A DNA stretch of 64,000 nt from Pseudo-nitzschia pungens (GCA_037355855.1 CM074762.1:1116001-1180000); one strand, 5' to 3'; numbered from the stretch's first letter, positions 1 through 12,100 are shown. The notes: a model not told the origin generated them from the letters alone. Numbers and translations: made by a program.

Positions 1-396
1 TCAAGCTCAGTGTTAGGAGATGAATCGTTCTGTTCATCATTGTTGACATCTCCGTAGAATGTGAAAGTTCGTGCCCGCTTCGAAAATCCCGGAGTACACG
101 AACGAGAGTCACAGCTTCTCCCGCCGATGTAGTTTGGAACGGATTTTGAGAAGGAACCGTCGATGTCTTTTCTGTCTCTCCTTTTCAAATTATGCGGGGA
201 AAACTTTGAGACATTGGCACTGGTTAACGTTGGTTCGATTGAGTGACTCAAATTATCGGAAGAACTTGTAGAGTTCTGAGATGCAGAAAAATCATCGAGA
301 AGGGGGTTTGCCTCGATTAAGCGATGCTCATTCAGACAAGGGTTGAAATGCTCTTTCGCTCCGGTTTTTGACAAAATGCATTTCATTTTCATGGTG

Positions 397-480
397 TCTC
401 GATTGGTTTCTCGATTGGTTTCTCGATTGGTTTCTCGATTGGTGTCTCGATTGGTGTCTCGATTGGTGTCTCGATTGCAG
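397..480. repeat. 12-bp tandem repeat, seven units
   Basis: Seven head-to-tail copies of a 12-base unit TCTCGATTGGTT. The first three end in TT, the next three in TG and the last in CAG, so the array shows ordered variant blocks. Because 12 is divisible by 3, every frame across it is open, but I see no gene here. Confidence 0.95.
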
Positions 481-663
481 AATGCAGAGGATTATACGAG
501 ATACTGTACAAGATGTCAAAGACAGGGGTGACCCCTGGTCAAAGAGATGTGATATTCACTTACTCTAGTGATCTTCCATCGAAAAAAGAGATCTAGTCTC
601 CGGAAATTTGTGATGTCCCAGTTTTTTCTACTACGGAATTCCTTGTAGTAGTCTCCGGAAACC

Positions 664-759
664 CTACTACGGAATTCCTATCAGCTGTCCCCCGGTTTCC
701 ATAGAAATTAGTAGTTAAGGATGTAGAACCGGGGGACAGCTGATAGGAACTCTGTAGTA
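664..759. mobile_element. Short inverted-repeat element (MITE-like), copy 1
   Basis: About 96 bp with arms of roughly 33 bp that pair with each other around a spacer of about 30 bp. The arm core is ATCAGCTGTCCCCCGGTT and its complement. A second copy lies at 17720-17813 in opposite orientation, and the spacer sequence matches there too, so this is a dispersed element and not a chance hairpin. Partial arm sequences, such as CTACTACGGAATTCC at about 641 and a TAGGAACTTCGTAGTA end at about 837, lie next to it and suggest nested or repeated insertion. It encodes no protein. Confidence 0.75.
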
Positions 760-1265
760 TGACGTGCATGCACGAACAAAACATTTAACCCCAACAAGCA
801 CTCCTTGTACAAGGCATGCCTTGGACTGCTTCCATTATAGGAACTTCGTAGTATTGTGCCTGAAAAAAAACCCTCGATTCCCAGTTTTTTTCTCTAAACC
901 CATGGGCTATTTATGGTACTTGTAATTACACGTAACATTCGCTCATCTTCAAAATGATTTAACATACTTTTATTAAATAGCGTATTTCAATTGTACCATT
1001 ATAAACTTTATCTTTCGCGTCACCTTTAATTGTTGGCTTTGATCACGATCTTTTAGCTATTCAGGAGATCCAAATAAGTGGAGATGAACAGTTTATTACA
1101 GTAGAATTGATTTTTGATAGAGTTATTCATTCCTATCTGGAGTTAAGGTAAGGGTTTAGTGATTATTGTCATTGAGACACCGTCAGCAGCCTGCTTTAAC
1201 ACTTAACACCCAAAAACATCCTGGTCTGGTCCGAATCCACCACCGGGGGGGGGCAGATATTAATT

Positions 1266-1606
1266 TTAACCGTAGTTTGGACCGGGGTAAGATCTTAGTT
1301 TTTCGATCGAAAAAAAGAATCGCTCCAATCGGTTCGAAACTTGCAGGTCCCCTTCCTCTGATACTGTAGATGGAGGCGCTGTAATATCAGAATTAAGCTG
1401 GTGTTGGTTATGGAGATAGGGGGTTGAGACAGGTCCTTGTTGCTGTGGTTGTTGAAATGGAGTTTTTTTCGTAGAGCCCCCTCCGTAGTGGAAACAGTGA
1501 ACATACGAAAGCTTACTCCATACCGGGAACCAAACCAGTCGGAGTCTACGTCGGTTGAATCCGCAGATATCGAATCGAGCCAATCAAATGACTCAGATTG
1601 CTCCAT
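1266..1606 (-). pseudogene. Possible gene remnant or exon, acidic then Gln/Pro-rich
   Basis: Two overlapping minus-strand frames each look coding for part of their length. The first opens with an acidic stretch (MEQSESFDWLDSISADS, start at 1606). The second supplies a Gln/Pro/Ser-rich stretch (PFQQPQQQGPVSTP) after a run of five G near 1475-1480. Joining them would need one missing base in that G run. The composition resembles the disordered regions of other proteins in this window. No domain is recognisable and no promoter or intron is clear. It could be a decayed gene, an exon of an unseen gene, or chance. Confidence 0.25.
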
Positions 1607-2480
1607 GAGTCACTGGTCGGCTTAACTGTGGGATTCGTTCAATCATGAGGCACTATGTAACATGCTAGCGTAGGCTAGTAGTGTTACGAATTAATAATTA
1701 ACCGAATTCCACATGGGATTCAAATATATATACATAGTATTCATGTACGAATATCTAGTATGTATGAACAGGCATGCAGAAGAGAGCGATTATACGATTA
1801 AGGTTACATACGGAATATATGTTATATACAGGGATGGATATTATATGAGAAGGTCGCGATGACCTCATCGCTCATTATTTCCTCTCTCTGATTTCAATCC
1901 CATCTCGTGAAGTGAAATAACACACAATTATTCATACTACTCCAATTTTCTACCTTAGAGTGTTACACAGTAATTTTGTGGCCCGATGTAAGACAAGGCC
2001 GGGCGCTCAATACAAGTCATGTTGGGTACCGTTAGAAAGCTCGTGACCTTGCCATTTCTCTCATTGGGTATAAATTAGTGTCCAAGGTGTTGTCTTGGAG
2101 TGATTACAGTTACACGAGTCGAGCGTTTTGCAGTGGCTCATAACCTGTATCGAAAAACACGCCGGTTTTAACCACTAAACCCTTATTTTAACTAGTGTTT
2201 GTTAGTAAAAAATAAATGAAAAAAATACTGGGGGACAGGTTTTGTTAGTTGTGCCACGCATACCGGTAGGTAATTTTTTTTTCCATCGCGCAGTGGCACA
2301 CCCCTTTCTATTATCACCCCTGCTCTCAACATTATTCTTTCACCTCGTCATCGTAACAGACAAGTAACCTTAATTAAACTATGAGTGTGGAAGTGGATAA
2401 AATTACGGTAAGGTTATCCGAGCCTCATCCGGACATGTTCAACGACCAAAAATGTGAGCTGTCAGTCCAATTACGTCACT

Positions 2481-2853
2481 GGAACATGGTTGATTTAATT
2501 TTTTTCTAAGAATTTGAATTTTTCCAGCCCCCGGTGCACCACTCAGCGCTTGGTGTCACTTTGACACCCGGGGTCACTTTGACACCCAAAAGTATCAGCG
2601 AGTGTCAAGTGTCACTTTGACACCGGGTGTCACTTTGACACTCTTTCGTAGGTAGACAGCATTTTCTACTTCTCTTGTGAGTGTCAAAGTGACACCCGGT
2701 GTCAAAATGACACCCAGTGTCACTTTGACCCCCAAAAGTATCAGCAAGTGTCAAGTGTCAAAGTGACACCCGGTGTCACTTTGACACTGATTCGGTGTGG
2801 GGAGGGCCGGGAATTTTTGAAATTTACCAAAAAACAAAAATCAACCATGTTCC
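2481..2853. mobile_element. Non-autonomous element with terminal inverted repeats and an internal dyad array
   Basis: The ends are inverted copies: GGAACATGGTTGATTT at 2481-2496 and AAATCAACCATGTTCC near 2838-2853. Between them, nine near-copies of the dyad GTGTCAAAGTGACAC (or its complement) lie between 2553 and 2788, often in pairs 18-19 bp apart. A larger unit containing AAAAGTATCAGC repeats at a period of about 146 bp (2588 and 2734). There is no open reading frame of note. A related end, inverted, sits at 63785-63837, which supports a dispersed element family. No target-site duplication is obvious. Confidence 0.7.
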
Positions 2854-3146
2854 TGGCACCGCAACACGGAACTGTACCGGTATGATTTTCTCCTTTTGAG
2901 AGAAGTAGTACTAAGGTTACTACTAGTATTACTAAACCTTAATCTACTAGTAATAGTGGTTCTTCCTTATGGATGATTGGTGCCTTGTCATTGTTCTCAT
3001 ACAATTCATACCTATATACCGGTAAGGATTATTCTCACTACCCAGCATTATTTATTCGAGGCACATCTCCCACAGTTGGAGCAAACTTCTTGTTTCGCTA
3101 CAACGATACCGGTAGCCACAAAAAAGAGGAGAAAGTCGATTGAAGC

Positions 3147-3713
3147 ATGTCTTCATCACAGTCAGTGATGTCTCCTTGGTTGTACTTCCTGCTAGGGAAT
3201 ATACTGCCGACCATTGCTTATTTCGCGTATAAAAATACTTCCCCGTCGTCTTCCGACAAAATCGACAGCAGGGACGAGGACAGTGGTGAATTCGACGAGA
3301 GTGATGACGAGTACCTCGATACGCAATCGAACAAAACGTCAGGCGAATGGGGCATGAGTGACGCGCCCTACAAGATGGTTCTGGTCGTCAACCAAAAACT
3401 GGGAATGGGAAAGGGGAAAATCGCCGCCCAGTGCGGCCACGCCTCGGTGGGTTGCTACAAGCGAGCCTTTAAGATGTGCCCCAAGGGCCTTCGAGCATGG
3501 GAATACACGGGATGCGCCAAGATTGCTCTCAAGTGCCCTACGGAGGAAGAGATGAAACGGATCTTTGACACGGCCGTTGAGCGAGGACTTCCCCTGTACC
3601 TAGTGGAAGACGCGGGTCGCACCCAGATCGCAGCGGGTTCCCGAACGGTCCTCGGGATTCTCGGGCCGACCTACGTATTCGAGGGTCTCACCTCCCACTT
3701 GAAACTCATGTGA
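3147..3713 (+). CDS. PTH2: Peptidyl-tRNA hydrolase 2 (PTH2 family)
   Basis: This 188-residue enzyme would cleave peptidyl-tRNA released from stalled ribosomes, recycling tRNA. The PTH2 domain fills residues about 73-188. It shows the family signature GMGKGKIAAQCGHA, a central GCAKIALKC strand, the EDAGRTQIAAGSRTVLGI block with the conserved Asp and Thr, and the usual HLKL-like end. Residues about 10-27 form a hydrophobic segment followed by an acidic Ser/Asp linker, the layout of the membrane-anchored animal PTRH2 (Bit1). This suggests attachment to the mitochondrial outer membrane or ER, which is an inference. It has a single exon. The ATG at 3147 is the first in frame and keeps the hydrophobic anchor. 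A TACCGGTA-type word lies about 40 bp upstream. Confidence 0.95.
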   Translation: MSSSQSVMSPWLYFLLGNILPTIAYFAYKNTSPSSSDKIDSRDEDSGEFDESDDEYLDTQSNKTSGEWGMSDAPYKMVLVVNQKLGMGKGKIAAQCGHASVGCYKRAFKMCPKGLRAWEYTGCAKIALKCPTEEEMKRIFDTAVERGLPLYLVEDAGRTQIAAGSRTVLGILGPTYVFEGLTSHLKLM

Positions 3714-5781
3714 GGAGAGACAATCTCTCGTTAACCCGGAGCGGGTTTCGGGGGTTTCGGAGCCAATGGCTGGTGATGCCGGAGCACAAACGACTATCCG
3801 AAAGGAATCTATCGATGATCATACGTTGATATATATGTAGGTTAGGTATGGTAAGTTCATGTATTACGTAGTATAATTGTTTTTAAAAAACTTGACGTAT
3901 TGCGCATTCGGCTGACCAATCATAATGTTCCAAAACTGTTTTTGTTTTTAGCTGAGAATTTTTTTCAGCGAAAATGTTTCGAGACAAGGGTTAAAGTTTT
4001 GGAGATAGTAGCCAATGAGAATCCATCATTATTTTCGGTATTTTTTTTACATACCGGTAATTACATGTACCGTAGGTTGTCCCGGAGGAACTGCAAAAAC
4101 ATCAAACCCCAAACTCGTCATAGTAGTACTAGTAGTACTACTTGTCACCACTACTACATTACTACTAATAGTAACAACAAATCAGCACTACCACTAGTAG
4201 TAATGGTACAAATACTACTAGTACTACCAAAGATATCTCATACTGCTGGTGGTGGTGGTGGTTGTCGGCCAAAATGAGGAAGATACTTGTTCTCACGAGT
4301 ACCAGTACGTAAAATTTTTTGATACTACTACTAGTAAGATTTACCGTGCTCCACGTTAATTTTTATTTCTACTTGGATAATACTAAAATAAGGTTAACCT
4401 TACTTCTTACACAAAAAAGAAGTCGTGCTATGAATCGCCTTCCTGTCCGTCACAATTGTCCATTCTGATCGTGCGGTGCATACTGGTAAGGCTTACTTTA
4501 GTAGGACGAGTACAAGCAGTAATGCTGTGACGTAATACGCCTCTTCCATTCCCTTGATCACTGTTTCCTGATGATTCGTGCCAAAAATTGTCTTGAATGA
4601 GTTTTCCGACGGGACGAAATTGTCGACTCCACAAGAAGCATTTCGTGGATGACAACTCCGACTACCTATTCCTTCGCCATCTTGCGTGACAACTTTTCAC
4701 TAAATCCAACGTTGTTACTATGTATTTTTGTGAAAGACGATGATAGCCATTCATCGAGGTTCCAAAACCTACCTCTAAATTCTACATTCATTCCCGGTAA
4801 GATATTTTTTAAATCTTGTCGAAAATCTTTTGACTGATGACTAAGTGGAGTGACATGATCAAACGTTTCAATCAAGAAAGGCAATAGTTTTTATCCGTAC
4901 TAAACATTTATAGAGAATCGTAAAATATTTAACGAATTACGGCGATAATTGTAATCAAGATCAGAATCAATTATAAGTTACATGCGTTGGAAAACATTGT
5001 ATTGCCATTGTTTGTGACTGAGCCCATGTCACGTTCAACGGGATTAAGCCATTTTTGGTGATTAAAAACATCTCTAACTCGCTTACTCGCAAGAAATGTT
5101 ACTGGAAGGGCGCGTACGTTGATGGTGCACTCGTAAAAAATCCGCATGTGCGGCAGTTAAAATTGTACGTTGTAAACGACATTTTTACGTACCATTTTAC
5201 GCTGTTTCGGTGCTTCATACGTTGAAAACTTTGGACAAAGGCCGAAGCAAACGGAAAAAAGTATTGAGTGATGAAAGCAAATAAAAACCAATTAAGTGTT
5301 GTCGACTGAATTGCACCTACACTACCTTTCGACTATCGAGTGCTAAAGAAGTATCCAGAGGCCCCAACACCAAGCAACCTTACCCTCGAACGTCCTGTGC
5401 GTACAGAGGAAGGTCATCCGATATTGTCGTCAAGCTTCATTCGATCAGTATTAGTGTGGGTGGCCATATCCGAATTGTCACCGGGAGAGACTTGTCTTTC
5501 TCGTCTTAATTGCATGCAAAGAGGCTTCTCAAACATTGAACACGTAGTTTGTAAGTAGGAACCCAGGAGTGTATTCCTTTTCTCCGAGAACTAGAATGTT
5601 TGGCATTTCGTGGTCCGTGGTTCGTGGGAAGACAAGTCGAACAAGGTGAACGAAGTCGAGGATCACTCTTCGACGCTTCGTGGGGAGCACCAATCGAGTA
5701 CATCAGTTGTTCATCTCATTATCTTTTTTTTCGTGTTCCACCGACAAAAGGAATCCGTGGTGACGTCCAGACATCAGCACC
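3714..5781. other. Intergenic region with CTA/TAG trinucleotide-rich tract
   Basis: There is no supported gene. 4119-4245 is dense in ACT/AGT/CTA triplets (AGTAGTACTAGTAGTACTAC and similar), partly self-complementary. AAGGTTAACCTT occurs at about 4390. The rest is AT-rich and shows nothing recognisable. The distal part should contain the promoter of the gene starting at 5782. Confidence 0.6.
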
Positions 5782-8700
5782 ATGAGAGGGGTGGGTGACG
5801 ACGGCAATGGGTCTGACATCGAAAGTATGCTTCGTTCGGAAGTCAGTATAGACCCTGATGGTGATTTTGACGCCTCATGTTTATTCGGTGCGCCAGACAT
5901 CGACGGTTTACAAGATCTTGGTATCAACGTCGAGGATGAAGAAGATCAAGATCTCCTTTCCCTTACACCCAATGGTGCTAGTCCCAACAACTCATCTCAG
6001 GTCGAACAGGACACCGGGACAGCCAACACTGCTGTGGATTCTCATTCCAACCAGGACACGAGAACCAACGAAACATTTTTTGATGGAGACTATAGAAACG
6101 ACAACAGGGGCAACAACAGCGATCACAATCATGATCGTAACAAAAACAAGAGTGACAAGAGCAAGAGCAACAGACAGAATCTCTTCGTAGCATCTTCTTC
6201 GTCCCCAGAGTCATCGATATTGCATGAAAGAGATCAACAACAATATAGCCATAGACAAGAACACTTTGATCCTGATCCACATGGCAGTGCAGGTAGAAAC
6301 CACGATAGACGTTCAGCGCATGGATATGACGCACCTCCTCCGTACAACAGCGAAGCAGATGGTGAAAGCGATCATGGTAATCCATCTTCTGAACGGCAAT
6401 CCAGCTTGCGACACGCAAGGAATGGACGGCGGCAAAAGAGGGACCCAAATCGCATTGTTGAAGTACAACGAAGGATTCTTCGTGTGCAGCGAGAAATTCA
6501 GGAGGCTCAGCATGAAAACATGAACCAGGAACAGATGCAGCAAAATCATCAAATGATGGGTGACCCCCATCATCTCCACCAGCACTATGAGCAGCAAGAG
6601 CATGGGTACCCGCAAGATGGCAATCAGCATCTCCCACGTTATCAGCATCCACAGCATCCACAGCATCCACAGCATCCACATCATCCACATCATCCACATC
6701 ATTCGCATCATTCGCATCATTCACAGCATTCACAGCATTCACAACATCCACAGCATTCACAACATCCACAACATCGCCCGAGCCAAAATCAGCAGCATCA
6801 GCATCACCTTGAACACCATGAACGCGAACGCCATGAACGTGAACGCCATGACAGTCATGAACGCCACGGACGCCGTGAACACCACGAGCACCACGAACGC
6901 CACGAACGCCATGAACGCCATGAACGCGATCAGCACCATCACCATCAACACCGTGGACAACATCATCCTCCTCATTCACATCGTCATTCGCACCCGCAGC
7001 ATCAACTTCACAACCATACCCATCCTCCATTTAGATATGCCGAGAGCTATGGAGAAGACTCCTACCACAATAACGCGAAGACGAGAGATATGCAAAGGGA
7101 CTCAGGATTTCGTCCCGAACACTCGTACAACGGGTCACGAAGTAGCATGAGAGGTGGCGATGATGGATTCCGAGGCGGTCATCATCGGCATGATGGACCA
7201 GGATCGCATCAACCACCACACCTGCCGTCGCATCAGCAACATGGGGATTCCATGAGACCGCTACCTCTGAACGGTGGGCACTCTCATGATGGCATGCGTT
7301 CCAATGGCAATGGAAATGATTTTGGACCACATGACCGAATGCAACCAATGGACTCTATGCGACGTGGTCATCCCTCGCACCCGATAGCACAGTCTCCAAA
7401 CAACGTGCCTCCCTTCAGCAACAATGGACGAGTGGAATTTGGAGGTCGAAGCAGTGGCATGCAACAACAACAGCATGTTGTCGGCGGAATGTCGAGATCA
7501 CTTAATGGAATTCCAGGCCTCGGCAATAACAAGATGGGCAACGGCCCTTCAATGCAACAACATGGGCACTCACAGGACATGCCCTCACGAATGTCTCGAT
7601 CTCTCAACGGGTCCCCACTTGGAAGAAGGATGCACAGCATCAATATGAACAATAGCAATGGCGGTATGCGAGCACGAATGGGCATACAATCCATGTCCGA
7701 CTCACTCAACGGAGTGTCTAATGGCTCGCAGCCAATCGACCGGCACAACAAGAACAATAGCCTACCAAACATGATCGAGCGCAGTAATAATAGAGTCATG
7801 CAGCAGCAAAACATGATGGATCGAAGTAATAATCGCAGCATGCAGCCACAAAGGGGTATTCAATCAATGTCTAATTCTTTGAACGGTATTCAGAACTCGA
7901 ACAATGGGAGCGATGGCAATCGCAATAACTTGATGACTGACAACAGCACCTCGTCTCAGCGTTCAAGGGGCATTCAATCTATGTCACGTTCTCTCAATGG
8001 TTCTCAACAAGGCAGTTCTGGACAGAGGATGTCCCGATCCTTGAATGGTATGCAAGATGCTGAAAGCAACAGTGACTTTAGAAGGCACAACCAAGGTCAT
8101 CACCCTCAGACACACGGGATGCAAATGTCTCGATCTCTGAATGGAATGCAAAATATGCAACGAGACTACAATGATGGCAGCTACCGACACCATCAGCAAG
8201 ATGGTGTGAACCGTCAAAACCCCATGTCAGCATCGCAAAATGGCATGTCAAACATGAACGGCAGTCAGGATGGTTATGGTCAGCAACTGCCACGGGGAGG
8301 ACAAAATGCATTGCAAGGGATGTCACAGTCACTGAATGGTGCTCAAAACAATAGCTACTCTCATTATAATCACCACCAGCCTGCGCCAAATCAGATGAAC
8401 AACATTACTGGGAATCGTGATATGCCAATGAATGACAATAAGCACACCGTGATTCATGGATCAAATGGAAGGTCACAAAGCAACAACATAAGCATGAATG
8501 CCAGCAACAATGGTCCAGTCCTGAATAATTCGAACGTTCCATCCGCTCCATTGTTGAATCAAGTGTCAAATCTTGCAAATTTACCAAACAGAGGGGGGGG
8601 AAACAGCCCCCGGATGATGCAGCAGCCACAAGGCCAGGCCTCAACGGCTGAGGAAAGCCCCGAAAGCCCGTCTGAACAAGGAGGAAATGGGACATCCAAG

Positions 8701-8895
8701 ATGGGGAGTCCTTTTGCGCTTGCACAGGCTACCTTGAGATCTTCTGAAAGCCGGAAAATGATCAAGCGATTTGGGTTGAGCTTGATGAAGATGCAGCGAG
8801 CCACTGGTAGCGGAGGTCAGACTAGGTCATCGTCTTCCTCGAGTACGAAGCCGACTGTTGTGAAAGCGGGAAACACTCACAGCAAAAAACGGTAG
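5782..8895 (+). CDS. His/Gln/Asn-rich low-complexity protein with MSxSLNG repeats
   Basis: The reading frame codes for 1,037 residues without an intron. The N-terminal 65 residues are acidic and look folded or helical. Residues about 210-255 form a charged helix-prone stretch (RIVEVQRRILRVQREIQEAQ). Residues about 260-420 are His/Gln/Pro and then His/Glu/Arg repeats coded by CAYCCA-like hexamers. Residues about 570-853 hold eight copies of MSxSLNG (x is R, D, N or Q), often preceded by GIQ. The last 60 residues are basic, with an SRKMIKRFGLSLMKMQ segment. I recognise no catalytic domain. The composition is typical of prion-like, condensate-forming RNA- or DNA-associated proteins, which is inference. 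Downstream AATAAA-like sequence lies at about 9000. The opposite strand also stays open over long stretches, but these frames are shadows of the repeats. Confidence 0.85.
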   Translation: MRGVGDDGNGSDIESMLRSEVSIDPDGDFDASCLFGAPDIDGLQDLGINVEDEEDQDLLSLTPNGASPNNSSQVEQDTGTANTAVDSHSNQDTRTNETFFDGDYRNDNRGNNSDHNHDRNKNKSDKSKSNRQNLFVASSSSPESSILHERDQQQYSHRQEHFDPDPHGSAGRNHDRRSAHGYDAPPPYNSEADGESDHGNPSSERQSSLRHARNGRRQKRDPNRIVEVQRRILRVQREIQEAQHENMNQEQMQQNHQMMGDPHHLHQHYEQQEHGYPQDGNQHLPRYQHPQHPQHPQHPHHPHHPHHSHHSHHSQHSQHSQHPQHSQHPQHRPSQNQQHQHHLEHHERERHERERHDSHERHGRREHHEHHERHERHERHERDQHHHHQHRGQHHPPHSHRHSHPQHQLHNHTHPPFRYAESYGEDSYHNNAKTRDMQRDSGFRPEHSYNGSRSSMRGGDDGFRGGHHRHDGPGSHQPPHLPSHQQHGDSMRPLPLNGGHSHDGMRSNGNGNDFGPHDRMQPMDSMRRGHPSHPIAQSPNNVPPFSNNGRVEFGGRSSGMQQQQHVVGGMSRSLNGIPGLGNNKMGNGPSMQQHGHSQDMPSRMSRSLNGSPLGRRMHSINMNNSNGGMRARMGIQSMSDSLNGVSNGSQPIDRHNKNNSLPNMIERSNNRVMQQQNMMDRSNNRSMQPQRGIQSMSNSLNGIQNSNNGSDGNRNNLMTDNSTSSQRSRGIQSMSRSLNGSQQGSSGQRMSRSLNGMQDAESNSDFRRHNQGHHPQTHGMQMSRSLNGMQNMQRDYNDGSYRHHQQDGVNRQNPMSASQNGMSNMNGSQDGYGQQLPRGGQNALQGMSQSLNGAQNNSYSHYNHHQPAPNQMNNITGNRDMPMNDNKHTVIHGSNGRSQSNNISMNASNNGPVLNNSNVPSAPLLNQVSNLANLPNRGGGNSPRMMQQPQGQASTAEESPESPSEQGGNGTSKMGSPFALAQATLRSSESRKMIKRFGLSLMKMQRATGSGGQTRSSSSSSTKPTVVKAGNTHSKKR

Positions 8896-9135
8896 TGTTA
8901 GACTGTATGCATTTTCAGGCAATGGAATCGGGGTTTCACTTAGTTTTTAGTTCGTATATCGAACTTGAACACTGTCGATAATAGATAAGCAATACTAAGA
9001 ATAAAACAAATATTTGCTATTAACAAATATGATACAATGCATTCTATTATTTATATTACTATTTTATTAACTTACTACAATATAATAGAAGTCAGTCGTT
9101 ATAGAAATTTGTGTCTTCAACCAATAGTGCGTGCT

Positions 9136-12100
9136 TCACGTATTGCTAGTAGTCTTAGTTTGATTAACTACGGTTGTCATGACTGTGAATCGCCGCTCTC
9201 GATCCGCTCGAGACGCAATGAGACTTGTTATTTGGCTACAACTCATCTCAATCACCGCAATTTCGTCCACAGCAACAAGTCTATCTCCTGGTTTCAATAC
9301 GCCAGTGACAGGTGATCCATTCTTGATACTGTTGATAACAGTTCCGTTTCCATCGTGTTGATCAGCTAAAATTACCCCCAGCTTTCCGGGAGGAACAATA
9401 ACGAGAACTTTTTTTCTATTTCTCCCTGTACGGCTTCGCGCAGAGAGGTTGGAAAGGCTCCCCGCGGTAATGCTGGACATGGTCACAGAGGAAGTGGTAT
9501 CATCGTTTTCTTTCTGGTCCAGTGCTGCCAATTGCAGCTCAAGACGTTTTATCCCATCCTCCAGCGTGTCTCTCGATGTCTTCACAAAAGAGATTTCTTC
9601 TGGTTGCTTTTGGGCAAGAATATCGGTGGACATGGAGGAAGATACGGCCGACATGATGGATCTAACATCCTGGCTTGAAAATCGACTATAGTAGCTGCTA
9701 CTTCCGTAACTAACCTCACTTCCATACCTTCTACCCTGTGAGGTTCTGGATTTGGAATGGTGGGATTTATGAGACTTGCTACTCATGGAGGCAAGATCTG
9801 CATTGACACTTTTTGGGCCGAGTGTGTTTTCGATCTTCTCCATCAACCATGGACTCGCGGAAATCCCGGAGTCGTCATCGGACGTGCTCTTGACTATTTC
9901 GGGCTCGTTCGGTTCTACGCGAAGAGATTTAGCCGAGATGGATCTGGTCTTGTCTGGGTATAAAACTTCCTTTCCTTCAGGGGTGACTTTGGGGATTGCC
10001 ATCCGATCAAAGAGGTCCGTGAGAGTGCTAACGACACCGTTGCCCAGACTTTCCAGTGTTGGTGCTCCTGTTTTGGTTTTCTGGGAAGCAAAGGAAAGAG
10101 TTGTGGACTCCGACTCCCTCGAGGAAGAGGGCGATCCCGGCAATAGTTTCTTCTTTGCTGCTGTCACACCGCGACTAGGCTCCGCCGCGGTCCTGGATCT
10201 CAAAATGAGCGATGAAACGTATTCCTCCGCTCTGTTCTTCCCGGTCATGTCCACAAAGACGTCCTTGCCGACGACTGTCCCAGGAAGGACGCTCCGCCCG
10301 TGATCACCTACGGCGACGTTTGGCAATGTCGATCCGGTCTCTTTCGGCGGGCTCGATTCGCTGTTGCTTTCTCCCAACAATTGAGTCGAAGGCAGGGTGT
10401 TTTTAATCTGGTGCGTGCTCGCCGACGAGGACAGAGACGGTGCCCTAGACCGTTCTTCTCCCTCGAAATGTTCCCAATCCTTGTCAAAGTCGTCAAACTC
10501 TACCGACCACACGTCCAAATCGGACGGTACCCGAGAAAAGTCATCGGGTGCTTCCAAGCGGCTAGACTCGAGCGGCTCGATTCTCGTGATACACACGTCG
10601 GAATCGCTTGCTTCGTCGTCGACGGGGACGGAGGAATCTTCTGTCCTGGTGGTCTCCGTGGGGCTCGATGCGGAGGGTTTCGTTGACCCCAGTGGAATCT
10701 CGATGCCTTCGCTTTGGGAATCGTCCGAAACCGAGGTCTGAAAGACGACCTTGTCTTCGTAGTCCAGGGGCATCATCAGGTCACCTGAGAGGGACGAAAG
10801 CAGCGTATCCGGGAGTATCGCAGAGGCCCGCTCTTCCGGCTCATCGATGGGAAAGGGCGACGTAAAGAGCGAGTTTTCGTCAAAACTGCCGAGGACGTTC
10901 GCCGGAATAGGGCGCGACCGGGCTCCCTGTGTAGGGTCTCCGAGGGTAGTGTCGGCCAGCGACTGGCGGTCCTCGCCCAGTTCGACCACACCGGGGACGT
11001 AGTTGTTAGGGCTCTGGCTCAGGGGCAACGTTGTGGAAAATCGGTACCGGTTTCGCTCCTTCCTTCGCCACCGATAGCATAAGAAGCACAGGATCAGGGA
11101 CATGACAAAGAGCACGATCGAGGCTCCCAGGATTCCAGCAATCAAGAGACTGCGTCGCAGTGTTGCGGGATGCTCCTGCGTCCTAGAATCGTAGCCGTCC
11201 AGTGTCGGATGATTCGTTGGGGGAACCGTAGAGAAAAACCCAGTCGGACTAGTGGAAGCAAGCCCGGTCGGACTTTCGGAGGGAGTCCCCGAAAGGAACT
11301 GCGACGGACCCGAGCTCGGAATCCGGCTCGGAGCCCCCGAGGGATCCGAGCTGGACGCTGCTGTGGGCCGTTGGCTGGGCTGGAACGATGGAGGTTCCGA
11401 CGGAACCTCGCTCTCGGCCGCCACCGTAGGGGGTAGCGACGGCGGTGGCACGGGTGATTCGAGACCCCTCCGGATCTTGACCGAGAGGACGGACCGGAAG
11501 CGTTCGTTGACCGCGTAGAGGCTGGTCCGGAACTCCCGCTGGCCTCCGCTGACGACGTCAAAGCCCGTTTCGACGATCGACTGGACCGCCTCCAGATAGA
11601 GGGTGGTCTGTCCGGTGGATTCCAGAACCACGCGCTGCGAGATGTGCACCTGGAGGGAGAAGTATCCGTACCCAAAGAGGTCCTCCGCCTCGGGGTCGTA
11701 GACCCGGGCGGTTCCCACAATCACGCACCCGAGCGAGTCGTCGACAATGGTAGAATTGTAGGTCTCTGCTGCGTTGCGGACAATGTCACCAAAAATCTGG
11801 AATGCACAGCGACAAGACAAGACAAGACAAGGCGAGGCGAGACAAGGCAATCGCGGGCATGAGGCGACGGTAGACAAACACTCGCGTTTCGTCCGGATGA
11901 ATGGACGGATCGAATCGATCCGATCGAATCGATCGATTCGATCGATCGATCGCAACCTCCTTCCAAACTCGGCCACTTTTTCGTCGTCTCGAAACCCATC
12001 ACACGCACTGGATATCCCGCCAACACGCACGCACCTGGGCTTGGATTGCCCCGCAGAGCTGTGCCACACTGGGATTCGAAGCATCTAGGCTTTCCAGCTC

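Noticed and set aside
397..480. Tandem repeat considered as a CRISPR-like array
   Set aside because: Units are contiguous with no spacers, and the genome is eukaryotic.
5978..7030. 350-codon minus-strand frame opposite the His-rich gene
   Set aside because: A Val/Asp/Ala/Gly repeat created by reading the CAYCCA/GAACGCC repeats backwards.
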